Positions 26,218-33,465 of a stretch of DNA of 52,101 nucleotides are shown piece by piece; position 1 is the first letter of the stretch; the number at the start of each line of letters is the position of its first letter. The stretch covers positions 1-52,101 of the forward strand of contig JAMOMK010000022.1 of the NCBI GenBank assembly GCA_027067055.1. Reading direction: 5' to 3'. This stretch comes from Lysobacterales bacterium. Its GTDB lineage: Bacteria; Pseudomonadota; Gammaproteobacteria; Xanthomonadales; Marinicellaceae. The notes beneath the pieces are model-generated. The model had not been told where the DNA came from. It did no database searches and saw only the letters and a list, made by a program, of their open reading frames with translations. Both the position numbers and the translations under genes were made by a program.

Positions 26218-27800
26218 AACAGTTCTTCGAGTTGGTTTATGTTTTCAAGGACAATATCAGCACCGGCTGCATAGAGGTTTTCGGCATCTGTGCCAATACC
26301 AATGCACAGGCAGTCACCTGCCATGCCTGCTTGCATATCATCGACGGTATCGCCACAAAACCACATGCGTGATTTTTTGGTTTCCTTTTTTAACCAGTTA
26401 ATGCCTTCAGGTGAAGGTTTTTGCTGACTGACATCATCAGCTGAGATAATGTAATCAGGTTTAATAGCCAGTTGTTTTATACCATCATGTGCTTCAATCT
26501 TTGGCCTGCCTGTGATGATGGCAGTTGTGTAGTCTTTATTGAACAATTTATAATCCTGTAATAAATTGACTTCGTTATTCTTATAGATTTGGTAATATTC
26601 TTGAAATTTTTCAATAACTTTACCTAATTTACTATCAAACCCTAACTGATCAATCAGTCCTTGAGTTAAATCCCAATCATTATTAAACCCGCCTTTTGAG
26701 CGAAGTTCGGCTATGTTGTTTGCATTTACCCTGTTTTTAGTAAAATACTTAACCGTTTCAATAATGCACTGATCATAAGATCCAGATGTATCAATCAATA
26801 CACCATCCATATCAAAACCGATCAATTCGGGTTTAAAAACAGTCTGTAAAGCATCAAATAACAGCGTAATATTTTCAGGAATGGTGATGCGAACATAATC
26901 GGGTAAATCATCAACGTTGGTTTTGATTTGTATACCTAATTTGCCAAGATATAAACTCAGTAATATCTTTTTCTTAGGTGGTAATTTAAATAATAAAAAG
27001 TTGCCTTTGCCATCAAAAACATCGATGCCACAGGATTTGAGAAAGCCATAAACCAGTTGCCTATTAATGGCAATCACTTTGCAGTAACGTGCCACTTCAT
27101 TGGTGTTTTTTAAAGCATGTTTCGCCATTTGCAAACTTAATTGGTTGACATTAAAGGGTGATGCTATTTTTTTAAAATGATTGATTAAATCGCTGTTACC
27201 AACCAAGTATCCTAAACGCGCACCTGCCAAACCATAGGCTTTTGAGAATGTGCGCAGGGAAATAACATTATCGTAGTTTAAGGCGTAGTTAAGCTTTGAG
27301 TTCTCTAGGAAAAATTCTATATAAGCTTCATCCAAAAAGACATTAGTGCCGATGGTTTGTGCAATTTCAATTAAATTGATTAGGTTGTCTTCGCTGATGC
27401 ATTCGCCTGTTGGGTTATTGGGACGTGTAATTACCAACCACTGATTGGGCTTCATGTTTTGTGCCGTTTTTTCTAAATCAATGGACAAATCATCACAGCT
27501 TTCTATGATTGTGTGTTCAATCTCCCAAATACGTAACTGATGTGTGTATTGGCTAAAAACAGGTGTTGGCAAAAGGATGGATTGCTTATTTAATTTACAC
27601 ATTTTAAACAGCAAGTCGATGGATTCATCTCCACCATTAGATAAGAAGATATTATTCTTCTGGCAGTTTAAATTTTGTGCGATCAACTCTTCCACTTCGA
27701 CTCGATTAGGATACTTCCACAACTGCGATGTATCCACGCTAAAGTCCTTTAACCAGTTAGGAATTGAATCGGCTCGCTCATTGAAATCTAGTTTTAACAT
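26214..27800 (-). CDS. hisC: Histidinol-phosphate aminotransferase fused to a HAD phosphatase domain
   Basis: A 528-residue fusion. Residues 1-335 are HisC, a fold-type I PLP aminotransferase (LDFNERADSIP, ITRPNNPTGE, DEAYIEF, RTFSKAYGLAGARLGYL with the PLP lysine). Residues 338-528 are a HAD-superfamily phosphatase: GFDMDGVLIDTS (motif I, nucleophile and general acid Asp), ITGRPKIEA (motif II), KPSPEG (motif III Lys) and CGDTVDDMQAG (motif IV). Because HisB here lacks a phosphatase, the HAD domain is the natural candidate for histidinol-phosphate phosphatase, so one protein would do transamination and then dephosphorylation. The phosphatase assignment is inference. Overlaps hisB by 4 bp. Confidence 0.9.
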   Translation of the reverse strand: MLKLDFNERADSIPNWLKDFSVDTSQLWKYPNRVEVEELIAQNLNCQKNNIFLSNGGDESIDLLFKMCKLNKQSILLPTPVFSQYTHQLRIWEIEHTIIESCDDLSIDLEKTAQNMKPNQWLVITRPNNPTGECISEDNLINLIEIAQTIGTNVFLDEAYIEFFLENSKLNYALNYDNVISLRTFSKAYGLAGARLGYLVGNSDLINHFKKIASPFNVNQLSLQMAKHALKNTNEVARYCKVIAINRQLVYGFLKSCGIDVFDGKGNFLLFKLPPKKKILLSLYLGKLGIQIKTNVDDLPDYVRITIPENITLLFDALQTVFKPELIGFDMDGVLIDTSGSYDQCIIETVKYFTKNRVNANNIAELRSKGGFNNDWDLTQGLIDQLGFDSKLGKVIEKFQEYYQIYKNNEVNLLQDYKLFNKDYTTAIITGRPKIEAHDGIKQLAIKPDYIISADDVSQQKPSPEGINWLKKETKKSRMWFCGDTVDDMQAGMAGDCLCIGIGTDAENLYAAGADIVLENINQLEELL

Positions 27801-27819
27801 CGCATCATTACCTAAAAAG

Positions 27820-28668
27820 CTATATCGCCTTGCGAATGGGAATTTCTAAAATATCAATCGCTCCAGCCTTTATTAATTGTGGTATCAATGATTTAACTTC
27901 GCTCATTTTGACTGCAGCTCTTACGGCATAATCCTTGCTATTATAAAGTTTAGCAACCGTAGGTGCGCGCATGGCAGGCAATAAATTAACCACTTGATCG
28001 ATATTTGCCTCATCGCAATTCATTTCAAGTAAAACACGCTTGCGGCCATTCAGCACACCATTCATTAACACCAACATATCATCAATCACAGCTTTTTTCT
28101 CTGGGTCATCTAAACAAGATTGATTGGCAAAAAATTGGGTATTACTAGTGTAAACTGTATCGACAATTTTTAAGTGGTTGGCTAAGATGGTTGTGCCTGT
28201 GCTGGTGTTGTCAATAATCATATCAGCATCTTCTGGTGGAAACACCTCGGTTGCACCATAAGAACGAATTAATTGGTAATCAAAGCCATTTTCACTTAAG
28301 AATTTATCGCTCAAAGTTTTATATTCGGTAGCAACAATGATTTTACGCTTCTTCAAATCAGCATAGTCCCAATTGTCAGGAATACATGCGACAATTTCAA
28401 CGGGATTAAAGCCCAAAGACTTCAGCACCTTCACATCAGCCTTTTGCTCAGCAATCCAGTCAAGCCCAGCAAAACCTATATCGTGTTGCTCCAGTTCAAC
28501 CAATTTTGGAATGTTTTGCGATTTCAGCAATTTAATCTCAAAACGCGAATCTGAACAAATAGGCCGGTAGTTACGCTCGTTGCTTTTAAAAGACAAGCCG
28601 ACTTCTTCAAGCAATTTTACAATCTCAACCTGCAGCTTACCTTTTGGTATTGCCATTTTTATTTTCAT
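27820..28668 (-). CDS. hisG: ATP phosphoribosyltransferase, long form
   Basis: A 282-residue enzyme committing PRPP and ATP to histidine. MAIPKGKL at the start, IAEQKADVKVLKSLGF, the PRPP loop DMIIDNTSTGTT and a C-terminal region (about 210-282) with MRAPTVAKLYNSKDYAVRAA identify the long form, whose PII-like ACT domain gives histidine feedback inhibition. GGAG lies 8 bases before the ATG at 28668; ATG at 28656 is an alternative. First structural gene after the attenuator. Confidence 0.94.
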   Translation of the reverse strand: MKIKMAIPKGKLQVEIVKLLEEVGLSFKSNERNYRPICSDSRFEIKLLKSQNIPKLVELEQHDIGFAGLDWIAEQKADVKVLKSLGFNPVEIVACIPDNWDYADLKKRKIIVATEYKTLSDKFLSENGFDYQLIRSYGATEVFPPEDADMIIDNTSTGTTILANHLKIVDTVYTSNTQFFANQSCLDDPEKKAVIDDMLVLMNGVLNGRKRVLLEMNCDEANIDQVVNLLPAMRAPTVAKLYNSKDYAVRAAVKMSEVKSLIPQLIKAGAIDILEIPIRKAI

Positions 28669-28684
28669 ATTTTAGTACTCCGTC

Positions 28685-28704
28685 ATTCCTGCGAAGGCAG
28701 GAAT
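28685..28704. repeat. Short REP-like palindrome in the his leader
   Basis: ATTCCTGC (28685-28692) and GCAGGAAT (28697-28704) pair around GAAG. It resembles the widespread ATTCC(C/T)GC...GGAAT dispersed palindromes of proteobacteria. It lies between the attenuator terminator and the hisG ribosome site, so its hairpin forms in every full-length his transcript. Confidence 0.6.
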
Positions 28705-28726
28705 CTCATTATTTTTCAGTTATAAA

Positions 28727-28761
28727 AAAAGCCCCGTTGATGTTACTCTAACGGGGCTTTT
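28727..28761 (-). terminator. his attenuator terminator
   Basis: AAAAGCCCCGTT and AACGGGGCTTTT form a perfect 12-bp stem (28750-28761 with 28727-28738), followed on the minus strand by a T7 run ending at 28724. It lies about 33 nt beyond the leader-peptide stop and 60 nt before hisG, exactly where an attenuation terminator belongs. Confidence 0.92.
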
Positions 28762-28794
28762 ATAATTTTGTTTAAATGGTTTGTTTAACGCATA

Positions 28795-28854
28795 TTAGCA
28801 AGCACCGTCCAAATGAGAATGGCGGTGATGATGGCGGATAGCTGTTAAAATCAT
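28795..28854 (-). CDS. hisL: his operon leader peptide
   Basis: A 19-residue peptide MILTAIRHHHRHSHLDGAC with five His in seven codons (residues 8-14), preceded by AAGGAG seven bases from its ATG and followed by TAA and a rho-independent terminator. This is the classic his attenuator: with ample His-tRNA the ribosome clears the His codons and the terminator forms; when starved it stalls and an antiterminator forms. I did not fold the alternative pairing. Confidence 0.93.
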   Translation of the reverse strand: MILTAIRHHHRHSHLDGAC

Positions 28855-28867
28855 ATTCACGCTCCTT

Positions 28868-28895
28868 ATATTAGTTAAGTTTAATATGATGTCAA
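28868..28895 (-). promoter_or_regulatory. Probable his operon promoter
   Basis: On the minus strand TTGACA (28895-28890) is followed after 16 bases by TAATAT (28873-28868), just upstream of hisL. The start site would fall very close to the leader ribosome site. A second, weaker option (TTGTGA-N17-TATTAA) lies about 20 bases upstream and would leave a longer leader. Confidence 0.5.
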
Positions 28896-28960
28896 TTAAA
28901 TAATCACAATTTATAGTATTTAACCAATAATTTCTTCGCTAACTATTTCAACAAACATAA

Positions 28961-29127
28961 TACCCAAATCCCGATATAGAAATGCGTTTGAGAGTGCAAG
29001 TAACTGATGTGCATAGGAAATCAAGAAAAACTAAAGTCACCTCATTGGTGATGAAGCTTTTTCTGGGTTTTCTAGGTGCATTAAGGGCTTGTGCTATCAT
29101 CGTACTTTCTATATCGGGATTTGGGTA
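28961..29127. mobile_element. 167-bp MITE-like element
   Basis: Perfect 22-bp terminal inverted repeats (TACCCAAATCCCGATATAGA plus AA at 28961-28982; inverse at 29106-29127). The inside is also an imperfect palindrome with the apex TCACC-TCATT-GGTGA, so the whole unit can fold as one hairpin. No coding capacity. The outermost TA on each side could be a TA target duplication, as made by IS630/Tc1-mariner transposases. It sits next to a decayed gene. Confidence 0.8.
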
Positions 29128-29211
29128 ATAGTAAAAAGCTTAGTATTTTGGCATACTCAATTTATATGAGTGAAACAACTATTGCACGTAAGCTGTTAAT
29201 TCCATGAACCC

Positions 29212-29365
29212 TTAATTTTTGTCGACAATGGTCACGGTCAAATCATCATTGACTATTTTGTTTGTTCCTACAGGGTGGTAAATGGTTTCAACTTTGTTGC
29301 GAATAAATGACTTTATTTCAAAATCTCTTTGGTTTTGTATTCGGATAGATTAAACTCAGGGAGAT
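29212..29365 (-). pseudogene. Remnant of a GMC oxidoreductase C-terminus
   Basis: On the minus strand the translation contains KSFIRNKVETIYHPVGTNKI followed by NDDLTVTIVDKN and a stop. IRxxxETIYHPVGTxK is the conserved C-terminal motif of choline-dehydrogenase/GMC flavoenzymes. The preceding LPEFNLSEYKTKEILK lies in another frame, so a one-base shift separates the two, and after the stop a GFMELT-like stretch hints at the lost end. The rest of the gene is gone. The MITE-like element lies about 85 bp downstream. Confidence 0.5.
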
Positions 29366-29417
29366 AATTTCGAAAATTTATAAACAAAAAAACATATCAT
29401 ATTAACCTGAATCTAAA

Positions 29418-29458
29418 TTGACTTTGGTCAAGATTGATTTTTAATTTTACATTATAGT
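29418..29458 (+). promoter_or_regulatory. FNR/CRP-superfamily site and promoter of nrdDG
   Basis: The perfect palindrome TTGACTTTGGTCAA (29418-29431, centre 29424.5) resembles the FNR consensus TTGATNNNNATCAA with a symmetric T to C change. TATAGT (29453-29458) is a good -10, putting the start site near 29465 and the palindrome at about -41, the class II activator position. Same arrangement as in front of ubiU. Confidence 0.75.
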
Positions 29459-29490
29459 AAGTTTATTATTTTTTATTTCATCTACTATTC

Positions 29491-31509
29491 ATGCCTACTT
29501 CAAATATTGAAAAACCTTTGTATCCAAGCAAGGTGATAAAAAGAGATTTAACCGAGGTTAAATTCGATACAAAAAAGATTTTTAATGCCTTATTGTTGGC
29601 AGGACAATCAACCCTCGAATTTTCTGAGGTTGGTGCATACAAATTAACAGAGCAAGTGCAAGATGTCTTGGCATTTCGGTTCGGTAATTTAACCGTTCCT
29701 ACCGTTGAAAAAGTCCAAGACATTGTCGAGCATTGTTTAGCGGTAAACAAATATTTTCAAACAGCAAAAGCTTACATTTTATACCGAGAGAAACATAAAC
29801 AAATTCGTGAAAATAATAAAACTTTATTAGATGTGACAGAATCTATAGAAGAATACCTTTCTCAATCAGATTGGCGAGTGAAAGCAAATGCCAATCAAGG
29901 TTTTTCTTTAGGCGGATTAATATTAAATGTTTCTGGTAAAGTTATTGCCAATTATTGGTTGAATCATATTTACAGCCCAGAAATTGGGCAAGCACATCGA
30001 AATGCTGATTTACATATTCATGATTTAGATATGCTTGCAGGTTATTGTGCAGGTTGGTCATTGAAAACCTTATTGCATGAAGGTTTGAATGGTGTGCCTG
30101 GTAAAATTGAATCGGCTCCACCTAAACATTTAACCAGTGCTATTGGACAAATGGTAAATTTTTTAGGTACTTTACAAAACGAATGGGCAGGAGCTCAAGC
30201 CTTTAGTTCTTTTGATACCTATTTAGCTCCTTATGTACGTGTAGACAAATTGTCATTTAAAGAAGTAAAACAATGTATTCAAGAATTTATTTATAATCTT
30301 AATGTACCATCACGCTGGGGAACACAAACTCCTTTTACCAATATTACCTTTGATTGGGTTTGTCCTGAAGATTTAAAACAACAAGTACCCATAATTGCGG
30401 GCAAAGAAATGCCTTTTTGCTATGGTGACTTGCAGGTAGAAATGGATTTAATCAATAAAGCTTATATTGAAGTCATGAGTGAAGGTGACGCCAAGGGAAG
30501 AATTTTTACTTTTCCAATCCCAACTTATAATATGACCCCTGAGTTTAATTGGGATTCGGAAAATGCTCATTTATTATTCGAAATGACGGCAAAGTATGGT
30601 TTACCCTATTTTCAAAATTTTATCAATTCTGAATTGTCACCAAACATGGTTCGCTCAATGTGTTGTCGCCTACAGCTGGATTTAAGAGAATTGTTAAAAA
30701 GAGGCAATGGACTTTTTGGTTCTGCTGAACAAACAGGGTCATTGGGTGTTGTTACCATTAATTGTGCTCGTTTAGGATATCTTTATAAAAATGATAGTGA
30801 TGCATTGTACAGTCGACTTGATGAGCTAATGGATATGGCAAAGGACTCGCTTGAAAGTAAACGTAAAATTATTCAACGTTATATTGATAATGGATTATTC
30901 CCTTATACAAAAAGATATTTAGGCTCTTTACGCAATCATTTTTCTACCATTGGTGTTAATGGCATTAATGAGATGATTCGTAATTTCTCTGATGATAAAT
31001 ACGATATAAGTTCTACAAAAGGAAAATCATTAGCTTTAGATATGTTAGATCATATTCGTGAGACTATGGTTAAGTACCAACAAGAAACGGGACACCTTTA
31101 CAATCTTGAGGCAACACCAGCAGAAGGCACGACTTATCGTTTTGCTAAAGAAGACAAAAAAAGATACACAAATATTCTGCAAGCTGGTTACGAAGATGCT
31201 CCCTATTATACAAATTCATCACAAATCCCTGTGGGTTTTACCGATGATGCCTTTGAAGCATTAGAAATGCAAGATGAATTACAATGCAAGTATACTGGCG
31301 GCACTGTTCTACACTTATACATGGGTGAAAGAATTTCAAGTGCTAAAGCCTGTATGAAAATGGTTAAAACAACATTAACTAATTTTAAATTACCTTACAT
31401 CACCATTACACCAACATTTTCAATCTGTCCTATGCATGGTTATTTACAAGGCGAACATGAATATTGTCCCAAATGTGATGATGAAATATTATTAAAAAAA
31501 CAAGCATAA
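29491..31509 (+). CDS. nrdD: Anaerobic (class III) ribonucleoside-triphosphate reductase, large part
   Basis: A 672-residue protein. Residues 8-100 form an ATP-cone allosteric domain (KVIKRDLTEVKFDTKKIFNA). The catalytic barrel follows, with DLHIHDLDML and GSLGVVTINCARLGY (active Cys) characteristic of NrdD. The C-terminus has the zinc-binding pairs SICPMHGYLQGEHEYCPKC. The expected glycyl-radical segment (RVxGYxRP) is absent; the protein stops at 31509 and a separate 50-residue gene supplies it. It makes dNTPs from NTPs without oxygen, with formate as usual reductant. Promoter carries an FNR-like site. Confidence 0.93.
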   Translation: MPTSNIEKPLYPSKVIKRDLTEVKFDTKKIFNALLLAGQSTLEFSEVGAYKLTEQVQDVLAFRFGNLTVPTVEKVQDIVEHCLAVNKYFQTAKAYILYREKHKQIRENNKTLLDVTESIEEYLSQSDWRVKANANQGFSLGGLILNVSGKVIANYWLNHIYSPEIGQAHRNADLHIHDLDMLAGYCAGWSLKTLLHEGLNGVPGKIESAPPKHLTSAIGQMVNFLGTLQNEWAGAQAFSSFDTYLAPYVRVDKLSFKEVKQCIQEFIYNLNVPSRWGTQTPFTNITFDWVCPEDLKQQVPIIAGKEMPFCYGDLQVEMDLINKAYIEVMSEGDAKGRIFTFPIPTYNMTPEFNWDSENAHLLFEMTAKYGLPYFQNFINSELSPNMVRSMCCRLQLDLRELLKRGNGLFGSAEQTGSLGVVTINCARLGYLYKNDSDALYSRLDELMDMAKDSLESKRKIIQRYIDNGLFPYTKRYLGSLRNHFSTIGVNGINEMIRNFSDDKYDISSTKGKSLALDMLDHIRETMVKYQQETGHLYNLEATPAEGTTYRFAKEDKKRYTNILQAGYEDAPYYTNSSQIPVGFTDDAFEALEMQDELQCKYTGGTVLHLYMGERISSAKACMKMVKTTLTNFKLPYITITPTFSICPMHGYLQGEHEYCPKCDDEILLKKQA

Positions 31510-31523
31510 TTTTGGAGACTAAA

Positions 31524-31676
31524 ATGACAACTGTAACAAAATTAAACAACAAAGAACGTCAAAAATGTGAAGTTTGGACACGCGTGATGGGCTATCACCG
31601 TCCTGTGTCTGAGTTTAACAAAGGCAAAAAATCAGAACATATAGAACGTTTACATTTTAAAGAAAAACAAGCCTAA
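31524..31676 (+). CDS. Detached glycyl-radical peptide of class III RNR
   Basis: A 50-residue gene with its own GGAG ribosome site, 14 bp after nrdD. CEVWTRVMGYHRPVSEFNKG matches the glycyl-radical segment at the C-terminus of ordinary NrdD proteins, with the Gly of RVMGYH as the radical carrier. It is followed by KKSEHIERLHF. Since the long NrdD lacks this region, the two must act together, the peptide being activated by NrdG encoded next. An N-terminal extension MTTVTKLNNKERQK has no counterpart I recognise. Confidence 0.85.
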   Translation: MTTVTKLNNKERQKCEVWTRVMGYHRPVSEFNKGKKSEHIERLHFKEKQA

Positions 31677-31683
31677 GATTAAA

Positions 31684-32382
31684 TTGGATTTATTGAAAAT
31701 TGGTGGATTAACACCATTGACGACAATAGATTATCCTGACCATTTGTCTTGTGTAATTTACTGCCAAGGTTGTTCTTGGCGTTGCCGATATTGCCACAAT
31801 CCAGATTTGTTAGACATAAACACTGCCGCCAATTTTTCTTGGAAAAAGCTAGTTAGCTTTTTAAAAAAGAGAAAAAACTTATTGGAAGCAGTCGTTTTTA
31901 GTGGTGGAGAACCGTTATTACAGAAAAACTTGGTTCAAGCAATGATGCAAATTAAAAACTTGGGTTTTAAAATTGGTTTACATACAGCAGGGGCTCTTCC
32001 TAAGCGTTTTAAACAGGTCTTGCCTTTAGTTAATTGGGTTGGGTTTGATGTAAAAGACTTAAGCTCTTATGTCGATAGCATCACACAAGTTAAAACTTCA
32101 GGTGTTAAAAATTGGCAGAGTCTCAAATTGCTCCTTAAAAGCAATGTAACTTATCAGTGTAGAACAACTGTTCATTGGCAATTAATTGATGAAGCTCGTT
32201 TATTTAAACTCACTCATACAATGAAAGCAATAGGTGTAGATAATTATTGTGTGCAATTTTCAAGAATAACAAAAATGTTAGATTCAAATCTCAGATATTC
32301 AGTTAAAGCAAAGCAAGAGTTATCTAAATTAAAAAATGAGCTTAGAGGAATTATGCCTAGTATTACATTTTCGTCTGAATAA
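31684..32382 (+). CDS. nrdG: Anaerobic RNR-activating radical SAM enzyme
   Basis: A 232-residue radical SAM protein. CQGCSWRCRYCHNPDLL contains the C-x3-C-x2-C cluster motif, and AVVFSGGEPLLQ the GGE SAM-binding loop. The IDYPDHLSCVIYCQGC opening is that of the NrdG2-type activases, which generate the glycyl radical. The start is uncertain: TTG at 31684, eight bases after the glycyl peptide, has no strong ribosome site, so coupling to the upstream gene is likely. Confidence 0.9.
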   Translation: MDLLKIGGLTPLTTIDYPDHLSCVIYCQGCSWRCRYCHNPDLLDINTAANFSWKKLVSFLKKRKNLLEAVVFSGGEPLLQKNLVQAMMQIKNLGFKIGLHTAGALPKRFKQVLPLVNWVGFDVKDLSSYVDSITQVKTSGVKNWQSLKLLLKSNVTYQCRTTVHWQLIDEARLFKLTHTMKAIGVDNYCVQFSRITKMLDSNLRYSVKAKQELSKLKNELRGIMPSITFSSE

Positions 32383-32383
32383 C

Positions 32384-32426
32384 TTGACCGTAGTCAATTT
32401 CAAACAAGGTCATACTTGATTAAAAT
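32384..32426 (+). promoter_or_regulatory. FNR/CRP-superfamily site and promoter of ubiUVTD
   Basis: TTGACCGTAGTCAA (32384-32397, centre 32390.5) is a palindrome of the same TTGAC-N4-GTCAA form as the nrdD site. TAAAAT (32421-32426) is a plausible -10, so the start site near 32432 puts the palindrome at about -41.5. This supports joint anaerobic activation with nrdDG. Confidence 0.78.
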
Positions 32427-32464
32427 ACTGCGTTCTATTTAGAAACCATATTGGAGAAATAATT

Positions 32465-33463
32465 GTGGAATTGGTTTGCCCAGCAGGTAATCTACCATCA
32501 CTAAAAGCCGCTGTTGATAATGGCGCAAATGCTGTCTATATTGGTTTTCAAGATGATACCAATGCACGTCATTTTGCAGGTTTAAATTTTAATGACAAAC
32601 GAGCACAAGCTGGTCTTAGCTATGCCAAAGAACGTGGTGTTAAAATTTTTGCAGCAATCAATACCTATGCACAAACCTCAGGGTTTGAACGTTGGAAAAA
32701 TGCGGTAGATCGTGCAGCTGATTTGCAACTAGATGTTTTGATTTTAGCAGATATTGGCGTCATGGATTATGCTTGTGAACGTTACCCTGAATTGCGCTTA
32801 CATTTATCGGTTCAAGCATCAGCCACCAATCCTGAGGCATTAAATTTTTATCATCGAAATTTCAAGATACAACGAGCCGTGTTACCACGCGTTTTGTCCA
32901 TCAAACAAGTTGAACAAGTGGCACAAGATTCTCCCGTTCCTATTGAAGTTTTTGGTTTTGGCAGTTTATGTGTAATGGTCGAAGGACGTTGTTTGTTGTC
33001 ATCCTATGCAACTGGAAAATCACCCAATACTTACGGAGCGTGCTCGCCTGGCAGTGATGTTCAATGGTTGGAAAAAGATGACGGAGTTTTAGAAACACGT
33101 TTGAATAATGTCTTGATTGATCGTTTTCAGGCAGGTGAAAAAGCTGGTTATCCAACATTATGTAAAGGGCGATTTGAGGTAAAAAACAACACTTATTATG
33201 CCCTAGAAGAGCCAACCAGCCTAAACACATTGTCGGTTTTACCACAATTACAAAAACTTGGTGTTACAGCGATTAAAATCGAAGGCCGACAAAGAAGCCC
33301 TGCCTATGTTGGGCATGTGACTAAAATATTACGCACGGCATTGGATTATTTACGATCAAATCCTGATGATTATTTGGCAAAAGAGGAATGGATGAATGCC
33401 TTATTAAAAGTTTCAGAAGGATCTCAAACCACTTTAGGTGCTTACCATCGACCTTGGCAATAA
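32465..33463 (+). CDS. ubiU: O2-independent ubiquinone biosynthesis protein UbiU
   Basis: A 332-residue U32-family protein. MELVCPAGNLPSLKAAVDNG opens it. The 4Fe-4S cysteines are in FGSLCVMVEGRCLLSS, YGACSPG and YPTLCKGRF; the first is residue 169, the same number I recall for the E. coli cluster ligand. UbiU and UbiV form a complex that hydroxylates the quinone ring without oxygen. Starts with GTG, GGAG upstream. Confidence 0.93.
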   Translation: MELVCPAGNLPSLKAAVDNGANAVYIGFQDDTNARHFAGLNFNDKRAQAGLSYAKERGVKIFAAINTYAQTSGFERWKNAVDRAADLQLDVLILADIGVMDYACERYPELRLHLSVQASATNPEALNFYHRNFKIQRAVLPRVLSIKQVEQVAQDSPVPIEVFGFGSLCVMVEGRCLLSSYATGKSPNTYGACSPGSDVQWLEKDDGVLETRLNNVLIDRFQAGEKAGYPTLCKGRFEVKNNTYYALEEPTSLNTLSVLPQLQKLGVTAIKIEGRQRSPAYVGHVTKILRTALDYLRSNPDDYLAKEEWMNALLKVSEGSQTTLGAYHRPWQ

Positions 33464-33465
33464 AT

